Source of the DNA: Nostoc sp. NMS9 | GTDB taxonomy: Bacteria; Cyanobacteriota; Cyanobacteriia; Cyanobacteriales; Nostocaceae | Reading direction: 5' to 3' | DNA length: 64,000 nt | Assembly: GCF_017114995.1 (NCBI RefSeq) | Contig: NZ_JABXKL010000002.1 | Coordinates: forward strand, 46,097-110,096 | Shown: in pieces, positions 46,273-54,609 of the stretch | How positions within the stretch are numbered: the stretch's first letter is position 1 | Layout of the letters: each line of letters starts with the position of its first letter | Position numbers and translations under genes: made by a program | Notes under the pieces: generated by a model | What the model saw: only the letters and a program-made list of their open reading frames with translations | What the model was told of the DNA's origin: nothing | The model's database searches: none

Positions 46273-48129
46273 ATGGATCAATTTCTATTTTCAACAAGTT
46301 GGTTTGTGCCTTTGTATAGCTTATTGGGCGCAATTTTGACCTTGCCGTGGGGAATAGGAATAATTCAGCGAACAGGGCCAAGACCTGCGGCATACTTAAA
46401 CTTGTTGACGACCGTTTTAGCTTTTGTCCATAGCCTGTTTGTATTTAAAAATATCTGGGATAGAGATCCAGAAAACTTACTAATCAATTGGTTCAAAGCA
46501 GCAGATTTAGACTTATCTTTTTCCTTAGAACTATCGCCAGTCAGCATTGGGGCAACAGTTTTAATTACAGGGTTAAGCTTACTGGCACAAGTTTACGCTT
46601 TGGGTTACATGGAAAAGGACTGGTCGTTGGCGCGTTTTTTTGGGCTACTGGGATTTTTTGAAGCGGCGCTATGTGGTCTAGCAATCAGTGATTCTTTGTT
46701 TCTCAGCTATGCGCTTTTGGAAGTCTTGACGCTTTCGACTTACTTGCTGGTGGGGTTCTGGTATGCTCAACCACTAGTAGTGACGGCGGCGCGGGATGCG
46801 TTTTGGACTAAACGGGTGGGAGACTTGTTGCTGCTGATGGCTGTAGTCACACTTTCCACTTTAGCCGGGAGTTTGAACTTTTCGGATTTATATGAGTGGG
46901 CGCAAACAGCTAATTTAAGCCCAATGACATCGACGTTACTAGGGTTGGCGTTAATTGCTGGGCCTGCTGGTAAATGTGCCCAATTTCCACTGCACCTGTG
47001 GTTAGATGAGGCAATGGAAGGACCCAACCCCGCCTCGGTAATGCGAAATTCTCTGGTAGTAGCTGGCGGTGCTTATTTACTGTATAGATTTCAACCATTA
47101 TTAGCCCTATCGCCAGTTGCCTTGAATGCCTTGGTAGTCATGGGTACAGTGACAGCAATTGGGGCAACATTAGTCTCCATAGCTCAGATTGACATTAAGC
47201 GATCGCTATCTCATTCCACCAGTGCATACATGGGGTTAGTGTTTTTAGCAGTGGGGTTACAGCAAGGGGGTGTAGCCTTGATATTGCTGTTAGCTCATGC
47301 GATCGCCAAAGCATTATTATTTATGAGTTCAGGTTCAGTCATCTTGACTACCCAAAGCCAAGACTTAACAGAAATGGGCGGTTTGTGGTCACGGATGCCA
47401 GCCACCACCACAGCCTTTGTGGTCGGTTCAGCCGGCATGGTAACACTGCTACCACTAGGAAGTTTCTGGGCAATGTTAGCATGGGCTGACGGTTTCGTGA
47501 ATATTAGCCCTTGGGTAATTGGGGTTTTAATATTAGTCAATGGTTTGACAGCATTGAATTTGACGAGAGTATTTAGATTAGTCTTCTGGGGTAAACCGCA
47601 ACAAAAGACCCGTCGCACCCCAGAAGTTGCTTGGCAGATGGCCTTACCAATGGTGTTTCTGACAGTGCTGACTCTGCTTCTACCTCTGATGCTACAGCAA
47701 TGGTACTTACTACCAGCTTGGGAAAGTATTAATTGGTATGTGGTGTTAGCCTTGTTTGGTTCTACCGTAGTGGGGGTAGGTGTAGGGTGTACAGTTTATC
47801 TGCACAAAGCTTGGTCAAGATCCAGAATCTTGGCGTGGAGATTTCTACAAGACCTGTTAGGTTATGATTTTTATATTGACCGAGTTTATTTTGTAACCGT
47901 GGTAAGTGTAGTAGGACTGCTATCTAAAATTTCTGCTTGGAGCGATCGCTACTTGGTTGACGGTTTAGTAAACTTGGTTGGGTTTGCGACCATTCTCGGC
48001 GGACAAACCTTAAAATACAGCATTTCTGGGCAATCTCAGGGCTATATGTTGACCATCCTAGCAGTTGTCAGCGTCCTGGGTTTTTTCATCAGTTGGTCAT
48101 TGGGTTTACTAGATAAATTGCCTTTTTAA
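46273..48129 (+). CDS. ndhF4: NDH-1 subunit NdhF of a CO2-uptake complex
   Basis: A 618-aa polytopic protein of the NuoL/NdhF family: ELSPVSIGATVLITGLSLL, the proton-pathway helices around KRVGDLLLLMAVV and AGPAGKCAQFPLHLWL, KRSLSHSTSAYMG and a lateral-helix C-terminus. It starts a rightward operon with ndhD and a CO2-hydration (Cup) gene. That makes it the variable NdhF of an NDH-1MS-type complex, not respiratory NdhF1. I assign the constitutive, low-affinity NDH-1(4) form because no cupS gene follows and because of its place beside ccm genes. F3 remains possible. Confidence 0.8.
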   Translation: MDQFLFSTSWFVPLYSLLGAILTLPWGIGIIQRTGPRPAAYLNLLTTVLAFVHSLFVFKNIWDRDPENLLINWFKAADLDLSFSLELSPVSIGATVLITGLSLLAQVYALGYMEKDWSLARFFGLLGFFEAALCGLAISDSLFLSYALLEVLTLSTYLLVGFWYAQPLVVTAARDAFWTKRVGDLLLLMAVVTLSTLAGSLNFSDLYEWAQTANLSPMTSTLLGLALIAGPAGKCAQFPLHLWLDEAMEGPNPASVMRNSLVVAGGAYLLYRFQPLLALSPVALNALVVMGTVTAIGATLVSIAQIDIKRSLSHSTSAYMGLVFLAVGLQQGGVALILLLAHAIAKALLFMSSGSVILTTQSQDLTEMGGLWSRMPATTTAFVVGSAGMVTLLPLGSFWAMLAWADGFVNISPWVIGVLILVNGLTALNLTRVFRLVFWGKPQQKTRRTPEVAWQMALPMVFLTVLTLLLPLMLQQWYLLPAWESINWYVVLALFGSTVVGVGVGCTVYLHKAWSRSRILAWRFLQDLLGYDFYIDRVYFVTVVSVVGLLSKISAWSDRYLVDGLVNLVGFATILGGQTLKYSISGQSQGYMLTILAVVSVLGFFISWSLGLLDKLPF

Positions 48130-48191
48130 GCGAGTGAGGAGTGAGGACTGAGGAGTTAGGAGTTAGGAGTTAAAAGTTATTTTCTCCCCCT

Positions 48192-48248
48192 GCCCCCCTG
48201 CTCCCCTGCTCCCCTGCTCCCCTGCTCCCCTGCTCCCCTGCTCCCCTT
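48192..48248 (+). repeat. Tandem octamer CTCCCCTG
   Basis: About six adjoining copies of CTCCCCTG between ndhF and ndhD, ending 12 bp before the ndhD ATG. The repeats replace any normal ribosome-binding site. Confidence 0.85.
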
Positions 48249-48260
48249 ACGTAAAGTACT

Positions 48261-49766
48261 ATGCTTAGTGTTTTAATTCTAGTGCCGTTAATCGGCGCAG
48301 CTTTAATTGGTTTCTCCCCCTCTGGCATCAGTGGGAAATTCGCCCGTGTAGTGGCTTTGGTTTTTGCCATTATCGCTTTCTTGTGGACAATCGTATTAGT
48401 AAGTCAGTTCCATCCAGGAGAAATTACTCAGCAGTTTGCTGAGTCTGTCCCTTGGGTAGATGCTTTAGGACTGAACTATAACCTTGGAATAGATGGTTTA
48501 TCTTTGCCGTTACTGGTTTTAAATGGATTGTTAACTGCCATTGCCATCTACAGCAGCGATGAATCGCTACAGCGTCCTAAATTTTATTACTCTTTGATAC
48601 TATTATTAAGCGCTGGGGTGACAGGAGCCTTTCTAGCACAGGATTTACTGTTATTTTTCCTGTTTTACGAATTGGAACTAATTCCGCTGTATTTGTTGAT
48701 CGCCATTTGGGGTGGCGCAAAGCGGGGTTATGCTGCGACCAAATTTCTGATTTATACAGCTGTTTCGGGAATCCTGATTTTAGCAAGTTTCCTCGGCATG
48801 GTTTGGCTGAGTGGTTCCTCTAACTTTGCACTAGCAACCTTGAACACGACAACTTTACCTCTAGCAACACAGCTTTTATTGCTAGCAGGAATTTTGGTCG
48901 GTTTTGGGATTAAAATTCCCTTGGTTCCCTTCCATACTTGGTTGCCAGATGCTCACGTTGAAGCTTCCACACCGATTTCCGTGCTATTGGCTGGGGTGCT
49001 ATTGAAGTTAGGAACTTACGGCTTACTGCGCTTTGGCATGAACTTGTTACCAGAAGCTTGGAATTATCTGGCTCCTTGGTTGGCGACTTGGGCAGTAGTG
49101 AGTGTACTGTATGGTTCATCTTGCGCGATCGCCCAAACCGATATGAAAAAAATGGTAGCATACAGCTCCATTGGACACATGGGTTATGTGCTTTTAGCGG
49201 CCGCGGCGGCCACACCTTTAAGTGTATTGGGTGCTGTGATGCAAATGATTAGCCACGGCTTGATTTCCGCAATGCTGTTTTTGCTGGTAGGAGTTGTGTA
49301 TAAAAAAGCTGGAAGCCGTGATTTGGGAATCATCCAAGGATTACTGAACCCAGAACGAGGTATGCCAGTAATCGGTAGCTTGATGATTGTCGGAGTCATG
49401 GCCAGCGCTGGTATACCGGGAATGCTAGGGTTTATTTCCGAATTCGTAGTTTATCGGGGAAGTTTTCCAGTTTTTCCAGTGCAAACCCTGTTATGTATGC
49501 TTGGTACTGGTTTAACAGCAGTTTACTTCTTAATTCTCGTCAACCGCGCCTTTTTTGGACGCCTGTCTGCATCAGTTACCAACTTACCGCGTGTGTACTG
49601 GAGCGATCGCATCCCAGCTGCAATTTTAGCTGCGTTGATTGTGATTTTCGGCATTCAACCTGGTTGGTTAGTACGTTGGACTGAACCAACAATTACAGCA
49701 ATGATAAATACCCAAAACATAGTAGTAGCAGTGTCCTTAGATAAAGCAATGGGGAATGGGGATTAG
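48261..49766 (+). CDS. ndhD4: NDH-1 subunit NdhD of a CO2-uptake complex
   Basis: A 501-aa polytopic protein of the NuoM/NdhD family: LGIDGLSLPLLVLNGLL, FYELELIPLYLLI, the amphipathic segment KIPLVPFHTWLPDAHVEA, and KKMVAYSSIGHMGYVLL. It is the second gene of the operon. With NdhF and the Cup protein it forms the distal module that couples plastoquinone reduction and proton pumping to CO2 hydration in the thylakoid. It is preceded by a tandem repeat and not by a clear Shine-Dalgarno, which may lower its translation. Confidence 0.82.
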   Translation: MLSVLILVPLIGAALIGFSPSGISGKFARVVALVFAIIAFLWTIVLVSQFHPGEITQQFAESVPWVDALGLNYNLGIDGLSLPLLVLNGLLTAIAIYSSDESLQRPKFYYSLILLLSAGVTGAFLAQDLLLFFLFYELELIPLYLLIAIWGGAKRGYAATKFLIYTAVSGILILASFLGMVWLSGSSNFALATLNTTTLPLATQLLLLAGILVGFGIKIPLVPFHTWLPDAHVEASTPISVLLAGVLLKLGTYGLLRFGMNLLPEAWNYLAPWLATWAVVSVLYGSSCAIAQTDMKKMVAYSSIGHMGYVLLAAAAATPLSVLGAVMQMISHGLISAMLFLLVGVVYKKAGSRDLGIIQGLLNPERGMPVIGSLMIVGVMASAGIPGMLGFISEFVVYRGSFPVFPVQTLLCMLGTGLTAVYFLILVNRAFFGRLSASVTNLPRVYWSDRIPAAILAALIVIFGIQPGWLVRWTEPTITAMINTQNIVVAVSLDKAMGNGD

Positions 49767-49805
49767 GGAATGGGGAGTAGGGAATGGGGAATAGGGAAAA
49801 GTTTT

Positions 49806-49853
49806 CCCAATGCCCAATGCCCAATGCCCAATGCCCAATGCCCAATGCCCCAA
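49806..49853 (+). repeat. Tandem heptamer CCCAATG
   Basis: Six exact copies of CCCAATG plus a partial one, between ndhD and cupB. It is preceded by GGGAATGGGGA-type repeats at 49748-49798, whose complement (TTCCCC) resembles it, so a hairpin is possible. Confidence 0.85.
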
Positions 49854-49879
49854 TCCCTAAACTTTTTGGAGAAATGGCA

Positions 49880-51010
49880 ATGGTAACTATTAAAAAAAAA
49901 TCTACTCACAATCCCTTAGCTGAGTATATTGAACGTCTACAAAAAGGAGATGCGTTACTCCCCGATAGTCCAGAGAATGTGCTGGAAGTTGTTGGTATTC
50001 TTAAAAGCTATGGGGTAGTTTTAGATGCTTACTCAAAAAATCTTAACTATATTGCTGAACATCAGTTTTTAATATTTTTCCCATTTTTTAAATACTTTAA
50101 TGGAGAGGTTTCTTTTCAGAAATTACTCCGTCACTGGTGGCATGACCGAATTAATTTTGAATATGCCGAGTATTGCATGAAAGGCATGATGTGGCACGGT
50201 GGCGGCGGACTAGATACCTATTTAGATACACAAGAATTTCAAGAAAGGGCGCAAGCCGTTATTGCCGCAAAGTTTAAAAATAATCCTTTAATTCTGGGTA
50301 TTAACCAACTGTTTCCAGATTTTTTAACAGAACAATTGCGCGTCTCTGCTTACTACACCGGTTTAGGTCAATTCTGGCGAGTCATGGCTGATATGTTCCT
50401 CAACTTATCAGACCGCTATGACCGAGGCGAAATCAAATCGATTCCCCAAGTTGTAGACCACATTAAAGCCGGGTTAGTGGCAAATGCATCAAACCCAATT
50501 ACCTACGCTGTCAAAATTCGAGGTAAGGTCTATGAAATCATTCCCAAAAGCGTTGGTTTGACCTTCTTAGCAGATACAGCAATACCTTATGTAGAAGCAG
50601 TATTCTTCCGAGGAACTCCTTTCCACGGTACTGTTTCATACAATGCCCAAGGATATCAAATTCCCCCAGATCAAACCCGATTTCAATATGGTGCATTGTA
50701 TGCCGATCCTTTGCCCATCGGCGGCGCGGGTATTCCTCCTACCTTGTTGATGCAAGATATGCGTCATTATCTTCCAGAGTATTTGCACGAAATTTATCGT
50801 CGCAGTCTTCGGGGTGAAGATGATTTGCGAGTTCAAATTTGTATGAGTTTCCAAAAATCGATGTTTTGTGTGACGACAGCAACGATTTTGGGACTGATGC
50901 CTCATCCTTTAGATACTAAAGATCCAAATGAGCAAAAAGATAATCGAGTTTATTTAGAGAAGTGGATGAGTCGGTTACAAACTTCGCGGTTGCTGGATGT
51001 GAATAAATGA
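49880..51010 (+). CDS. cupB: CO2 hydration protein CupB (ChpX)
   Basis: A 376-aa protein from the ATG at 49880, which has GGAG 8 nt upstream. A longer reading from 49784 would translate the CCCAATG repeat and is rejected. It matches the ChpXY/CO2-hydration family over its full length: KSYGVVLDAYSKNLNYIAEH, WWHDRINFEYAEYCMKGMMWHGGGG, PDFLTEQLRVSAYYTGLGQFW, SVGLTFLADTAIPYVEAVFFRG. Cup proteins carry zinc and hydrate CO2 at the NDH-1 antenna. The CupB rather than CupA name rests on context (no cupS, ccm neighbours). Confidence 0.8.
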   Translation: MVTIKKKSTHNPLAEYIERLQKGDALLPDSPENVLEVVGILKSYGVVLDAYSKNLNYIAEHQFLIFFPFFKYFNGEVSFQKLLRHWWHDRINFEYAEYCMKGMMWHGGGGLDTYLDTQEFQERAQAVIAAKFKNNPLILGINQLFPDFLTEQLRVSAYYTGLGQFWRVMADMFLNLSDRYDRGEIKSIPQVVDHIKAGLVANASNPITYAVKIRGKVYEIIPKSVGLTFLADTAIPYVEAVFFRGTPFHGTVSYNAQGYQIPPDQTRFQYGALYADPLPIGGAGIPPTLLMQDMRHYLPEYLHEIYRRSLRGEDDLRVQICMSFQKSMFCVTTATILGLMPHPLDTKDPNEQKDNRVYLEKWMSRLQTSRLLDVNK

Positions 51011-51207
51011 CAGATGATTCGACGATTACTCACGAGGCATTCAAGCAATTCGAGCGCAACAAATTTTCTGTTGTAGCTCAAGAATACAATCGCGCGTTAG
51101 CGTTCGCGGAGCGTCTCGTAGAGAAGCTCACCGGAGGTATCGCTGTTGTGACTTCTCAGGTAGATGAAACCATATTGGATGCCGTCGGAGCTGCTTATAA
51201 AGCATAA
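51007..51207 (+). CDS. Small 66-aa protein coupled to cupB
   Basis: The ATG overlaps the cupB stop in ATGA, so translation is probably coupled. The product is charged and mostly helical (HEAFKQFERNKFSVVAQEYN, then TSQVDETILDAVGAAYKA). It has no membrane helix or motif I know and does not resemble CupS. The middle (about codons 28-42, 51092-51129) is encoded by a dispersed repeat containing GCGGAGCGTCTCGTAGAGAA, so the original protein may have been altered or extended. Function unknown. Confidence 0.55.
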   Translation: MTDDSTITHEAFKQFERNKFSVVAQEYNRALAFAERLVEKLTGGIAVVTSQVDETILDAVGAAYKA

Positions 51208-51247
51208 GCTAGAACAACTTTTTTAAAATTGCTTGAATCCGATGTAT

Positions 51248-51718
51248 TTAGTAATTTTTGAAGTGTTTTTCCATGACAAAATTTATCAGCTTTTGCCCTC
51301 TACGCTCTACTTCTTGCTTTTTGATAACAATAAATCCCTGATTCTCAAAAAAAGGTTTAGCTGTAATACTGGCTTCTGTAAATAACTTTTCCACGCCTAA
51401 AGAGTGTGCTTTTAATTCAATCTGTTCTAAGATTTTCTTACCAACACCTTTCCTTTGAAAATCTTTATGACAATAGAAACGGTCAATATGACCATTAGCC
51501 TCTAATTCCCCAAAACCAATAATTTTGTCTTGTTCTTCTGCTACATAGGTAAACTTACTTCCTAAACTTTTAATCCAAACTTCAATATCCATGTTTGCTG
51601 GTGCCCAAGCAGCTACTTGTTCTTCTGTATAATCGTGAATATTCACCTCATGAATAGTGTCGTAGAACAATTTCATAATTTCTTTGGTATCAGCTATTTC
51701 GTATATTCTTATTTTCAT
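51248..51718 (-). CDS. GNAT-family N-acetyltransferase
   Basis: A 156-aa protein from the ATG at 51718 (MKIRIYEIADTKEIMKLF); an ATG six codons upstream is less typical. The GNAT acetyl-CoA motif is visible as RFYCHKDFQRKGVGKKILEQIE, with IIGFGELEANGHID before and KPFFENQGFIV after. The acceptor substrate is not evident. It is transcribed against the cup operon and ends about 40 bp from it. Confidence 0.85.
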   Translation of the reverse strand: MKIRIYEIADTKEIMKLFYDTIHEVNIHDYTEEQVAAWAPANMDIEVWIKSLGSKFTYVAEEQDKIIGFGELEANGHIDRFYCHKDFQRKGVGKKILEQIELKAHSLGVEKLFTEASITAKPFFENQGFIVIKKQEVERRGQKLINFVMEKHFKNY

Positions 51719-51864
51719 AAAGTAATTAACGATCAATAACTCTAATTAACAATATTATCTGTGTTGGTGAGTCTGAGTATTTCCACAGTGAAGCCCAGTT
51801 GGCGACCCTATTTTCGCTTCATCATAATAGACTTCTGGCATGAATCAAAAGCCCTCACCCTAAA

Positions 51865-51890
51865 TCCCTCTCCCAAGCTTGGGAGAGGGA
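51865..51890. repeat. 26-bp perfect palindrome
   Basis: TCCCTCTCCCAAG and its exact complement meet at the HindIII-like AAGCTT centre. It sits between the divergent GNAT gene and the gene at 51990. It is a frequent Nostoc element, often following CCCTCACCCTAAA, as here. Confidence 0.8.
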
Positions 51891-51989
51891 CTTTGAAAAT
51901 CGCTGATGTTCAAGGTAAATTATTTTAGTACAAAAGTACTATTTACTGCTAAAATGCCTTACAAGTCAGCTAGCCTTGCTTGAGGTAGT

Positions 51990-52496
51990 ATGAAAAAAAT
52001 CCCAGACACGGACAAAAAGCCCATTTTGCGGAAAGTTTCGTTGTTGCAGCCCAAATCTGTAACTACTGCTATAGTGCCACTGCGACCCCAAAAGGAAAAA
52101 ATCATCAGCGAAGGAGAGCGTTTGATTACACAAGTTGAACGTATCAATCAAATGGCAGGAGAGTTAGAAGCAGCGATATTTGAGTTGAAAGCGATCGCTA
52201 ACACTCTGAATACTCAAAAAAGTTACCCAGTTCTAAATCAGGAGCCATGCAAAAATATTTGTCAGTATTTTACAGTTAGCGTTCCTTGGGTGAAACGAAA
52301 GCCTGACAACTCATTTATTCTGACGACGCGAAAAGTTGATTTATTCCGAGCCGAAAGGGAAGCCACACAGTTAGCACAGCAACTTCGTCAGCAAACCAAA
52401 AAAAGATTAGCATCGCAGCCACAGACAAAAAACAAGAATGGGGCTGAGGCTGAAACAAAATGCTTGTTCAAAAAGGTATTAGTCAACAAATCTTAA
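51990..52496 (+). CDS. Hypothetical protein, charged, coiled-coil
   Basis: A 168-aa protein I do not recognise. The middle (GERLITQVERINQMAGELEAA, then FELKAIANTLN) is a probable coiled coil. A short globular-looking segment with two Cys (EPCKNICQYFTVSVPWV) and a basic, Gln-rich tail (LAQQLRQQTKKRLAS) follow. There is no signal peptide or membrane span. Codon use resembles the neighbours and the frame is long, so it is probably a real, lineage-restricted gene. Confidence 0.6.
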   Translation: MKKIPDTDKKPILRKVSLLQPKSVTTAIVPLRPQKEKIISEGERLITQVERINQMAGELEAAIFELKAIANTLNTQKSYPVLNQEPCKNICQYFTVSVPWVKRKPDNSFILTTRKVDLFRAEREATQLAQQLRQQTKKRLASQPQTKNKNGAEAETKCLFKKVLVNKS

Positions 52497-52622
52497 AATT
52501 ATCAACATTCAACGGCATCTCACCCTTGAGGTTGTAACAGTTATGCTGATTGAAGTGGCAGAAGGAACTTATTTCTCAAAATTGCTAGATACCACACTGC
52601 CATTATTTCTTTGCAACCATAG

Positions 52623-53048
52623 TTGATGACAAAGAAACAAAGCCGCCCTAATATTTGCACTTCCGTAAAACCAGAGTGTAACATCAGGGACAATCAATCA
52701 GCGCACAGAAGAGGTAAAAAGAAGGTGTTAAAGACACTTTTAGTGATTGCCATTGGTTTTTTACCGTCCCTGTTTTCCCTGTGGATGATCCGTAGAACCC
52801 AGCGATCGCGCTTGCAGATGAGGCAAGCAGCCATGAATTTTCCAGTGGTACGGGGACGGCAAAACGTCAGACCTGTGGAAGGCGATCGCTATTATTTAGA
52901 AGGGGTGGGTTATTTAATTGGCGATATCAGCTGCAAGTTTAATGCTCGCTCTGGCTACATCCGTTGTGCTATAAATCCCGAAGGCCCATGTAACGGTTGC
53001 CGTCACTACGAACCTAGAGAATTAACTGGTAATGAAAAAAGCACTTAA
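52623..53048 (+). CDS. DUF6464-like small membrane-anchored protein
   Basis: A 141-aa protein. The start may be either of two adjacent ATGs. One membrane helix lies at about 37-55 (LKTLLVIAIGFLPSLFSLWM) after a basic stretch. The C-terminal part has the cyanobacterial pattern GDISCKFNARSGYIRCAINP, then GPCNGCRHYE, with four Cys that could bind metal or form disulfides. I recall this pattern from DUF6464 proteins; no function is known. Confidence 0.65.
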   Translation: MMTKKQSRPNICTSVKPECNIRDNQSAHRRGKKKVLKTLLVIAIGFLPSLFSLWMIRRTQRSRLQMRQAAMNFPVVRGRQNVRPVEGDRYYLEGVGYLIGDISCKFNARSGYIRCAINPEGPCNGCRHYEPRELTGNEKST

Positions 53049-53180
53049 GATTCCTTACTCAATACTTAACCTACCTAAAATTACCTGGTTAACACAGACG
53101 CTATGACGTGGATAGTTTTCCAGCGACTTCATAGCACTAGAACCAGGGAATGATAAAATCATTACTAATTATAATAATTT

Positions 53181-53194
53181 GTATTTACAAGTAC
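53181..53194 (+). promoter_or_regulatory. Possible NtcA site
   Basis: GTATTTACAAGTAC is an exact GTA-N8-TAC, the NtcA consensus, 146 bp before the amino-acid-binding protein start. No good TAN3T box lies at the expected 22-bp distance, so this is tentative. A chance match in a 290-bp spacer is not rare. Confidence 0.3.
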
Positions 53195-53339
53195 TTTGAA
53201 TATTTCTCTTTGCATGGTGAAATAAGAATGATTTAATAGAATTCGTGCAAAAGAGTAAATCTGCATCATTTTGTTTGCAGATTATGAACTTTGCTATTAA
53301 CTCTTGCCGAATATCTCATAACTAGATGATTATCCAACG

Positions 53340-54602
53340 ATGAACAACGCGATCGCTCGGACAACAGCATTATTATCAACTTGCGCTTTGCTACTAACAG
53401 GTTGTGGTGGTGGCACTAGCACAGTGACAAATTCTCCAACTAATACTCCCAATAGTACCCCAAATAACACTGCAACCAATACCCCAGTGACAACAGGTAC
53501 ATTATCAGGTGCTATTCCCATCGGTATTGGTGTTGCCCAAACTAGCAATGTGGCATTACTCGGTCAAGAGCAAGTTGCTGGAGCTAAACTTGCCCAGAAG
53601 TATTTCAATAGTAAAGGTGGTGTTAATGGCACACCAATTAAATTAGTTTTTCAAGATACTAGCGGTGATGAAGCAGGAGCAATTAACGCTTTTCAAACTC
53701 TAATTAATAAAGATAAAGTTATTGGAATTATTGGGCCAACTTTGTCACAACAAGCCTTTAGTGCCGATCCCATTGGCGAACGGGCAAAAGTACCAATTAT
53801 TGGCCCATCAAATACTGCTAAAAATATTCCCGAAATTGGTGATTACGTTGCTCGTGTTTCTGCACCAGTTTCCATTGTTGCGCCTAATTCGGTGAAAGCT
53901 GCACTTAAGCAAAACCCCCAACTGAAAAAAGTTGCAGTTTTCTACGCCCAAAATGATGCATTTAGCAAGTCAGAAACGGAAATTTTTCAGCAAACAGTTA
54001 AGGATCAAGGGCTGGAATTGGTAACAGTCCAAAAATTCCAAACTAGTGATACAGATTTTCAAAGCCAAGCTACCAATGCAATTAATCTCAAACCAGATTT
54101 GGTAATTATTTCTGGCTTGGCTGCTGATGGTGGTAATTTAGTTAGGCAATTGCGAGAACTGGGTTATAAAGGCTTAATTGTCGGTGGAAATGGTCTAAAT
54201 ACATCGAATTTATTGCCAGTTTGTAAAGCACTTTGTGATGGGGTATTGATTGCTCAAGCCTACAGTCCAGAACATCCAGGTGAAATTAACGCGGCGTTTC
54301 GTAAAGCCTATATTGAAGAATATAAAAAAGAACCACCCCAATTTAGCGCCCAAGCTTTTGCAGCAGTGCAGGTTTATGTCGAAGCACTCCAATCTTTAGA
54401 TAAAAAGAGCAAAATCAACAAACTACAGCTACCAGAATTACGGACACAGTTAAACAAACAAATACTTGAAGGAGCATACAATACACCATTGGGTGAAATT
54501 GGTTTTACTCCCACAGGTGAAGTTGTGCAAAAAGATTTCTATGTTGCCCAAATCAAAATGGAAAAAGACGGGAGTCAAGGTAAATTCACATTTCTAAAAT
54601 AG
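53340..54602 (+). CDS. Amino-acid ABC transporter substrate-binding lipoprotein (LivJ/LivK-like)
   Basis: A 420-aa lipoprotein. The signal ends in LLLTGC, so Cys22 should carry the lipid; a Thr/Asn/Pro-rich tether follows. The periplasmic-binding fold shows IGIGVAQTSNVALLGQEQ, GIIGPTLSQQAFSADPI, PDLVIISGLAADGGNLVRQL and GEIGFTPTGEV. This is the LivJ/LivK type for branched-chain or neutral amino acids; a wider range is possible as in the cyanobacterial Nat system. It opens the transporter operon. Confidence 0.88.
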   Translation: MNNAIARTTALLSTCALLLTGCGGGTSTVTNSPTNTPNSTPNNTATNTPVTTGTLSGAIPIGIGVAQTSNVALLGQEQVAGAKLAQKYFNSKGGVNGTPIKLVFQDTSGDEAGAINAFQTLINKDKVIGIIGPTLSQQAFSADPIGERAKVPIIGPSNTAKNIPEIGDYVARVSAPVSIVAPNSVKAALKQNPQLKKVAVFYAQNDAFSKSETEIFQQTVKDQGLELVTVQKFQTSDTDFQSQATNAINLKPDLVIISGLAADGGNLVRQLRELGYKGLIVGGNGLNTSNLLPVCKALCDGVLIAQAYSPEHPGEINAAFRKAYIEEYKKEPPQFSAQAFAAVQVYVEALQSLDKKSKINKLQLPELRTQLNKQILEGAYNTPLGEIGFTPTGEVVQKDFYVAQIKMEKDGSQGKFTFLK

Positions 54603-54609
54603 TTGCTAC

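Noticed and set aside
48192..48248. Regular repeats suggesting a CRISPR array
   Set aside because: Units of 7-8 bp directly abut with no spacers, and no cas genes are near; these are short tandem repeats. The same holds for 49806-49853 and 42130-42230.
49784..49879. Longer N-terminus for CupB
   Set aside because: It would translate the CCCAATG repeat into CPMPNAQ-type residues; the ATG at 49880 has a good ribosome site and begins the conserved protein.
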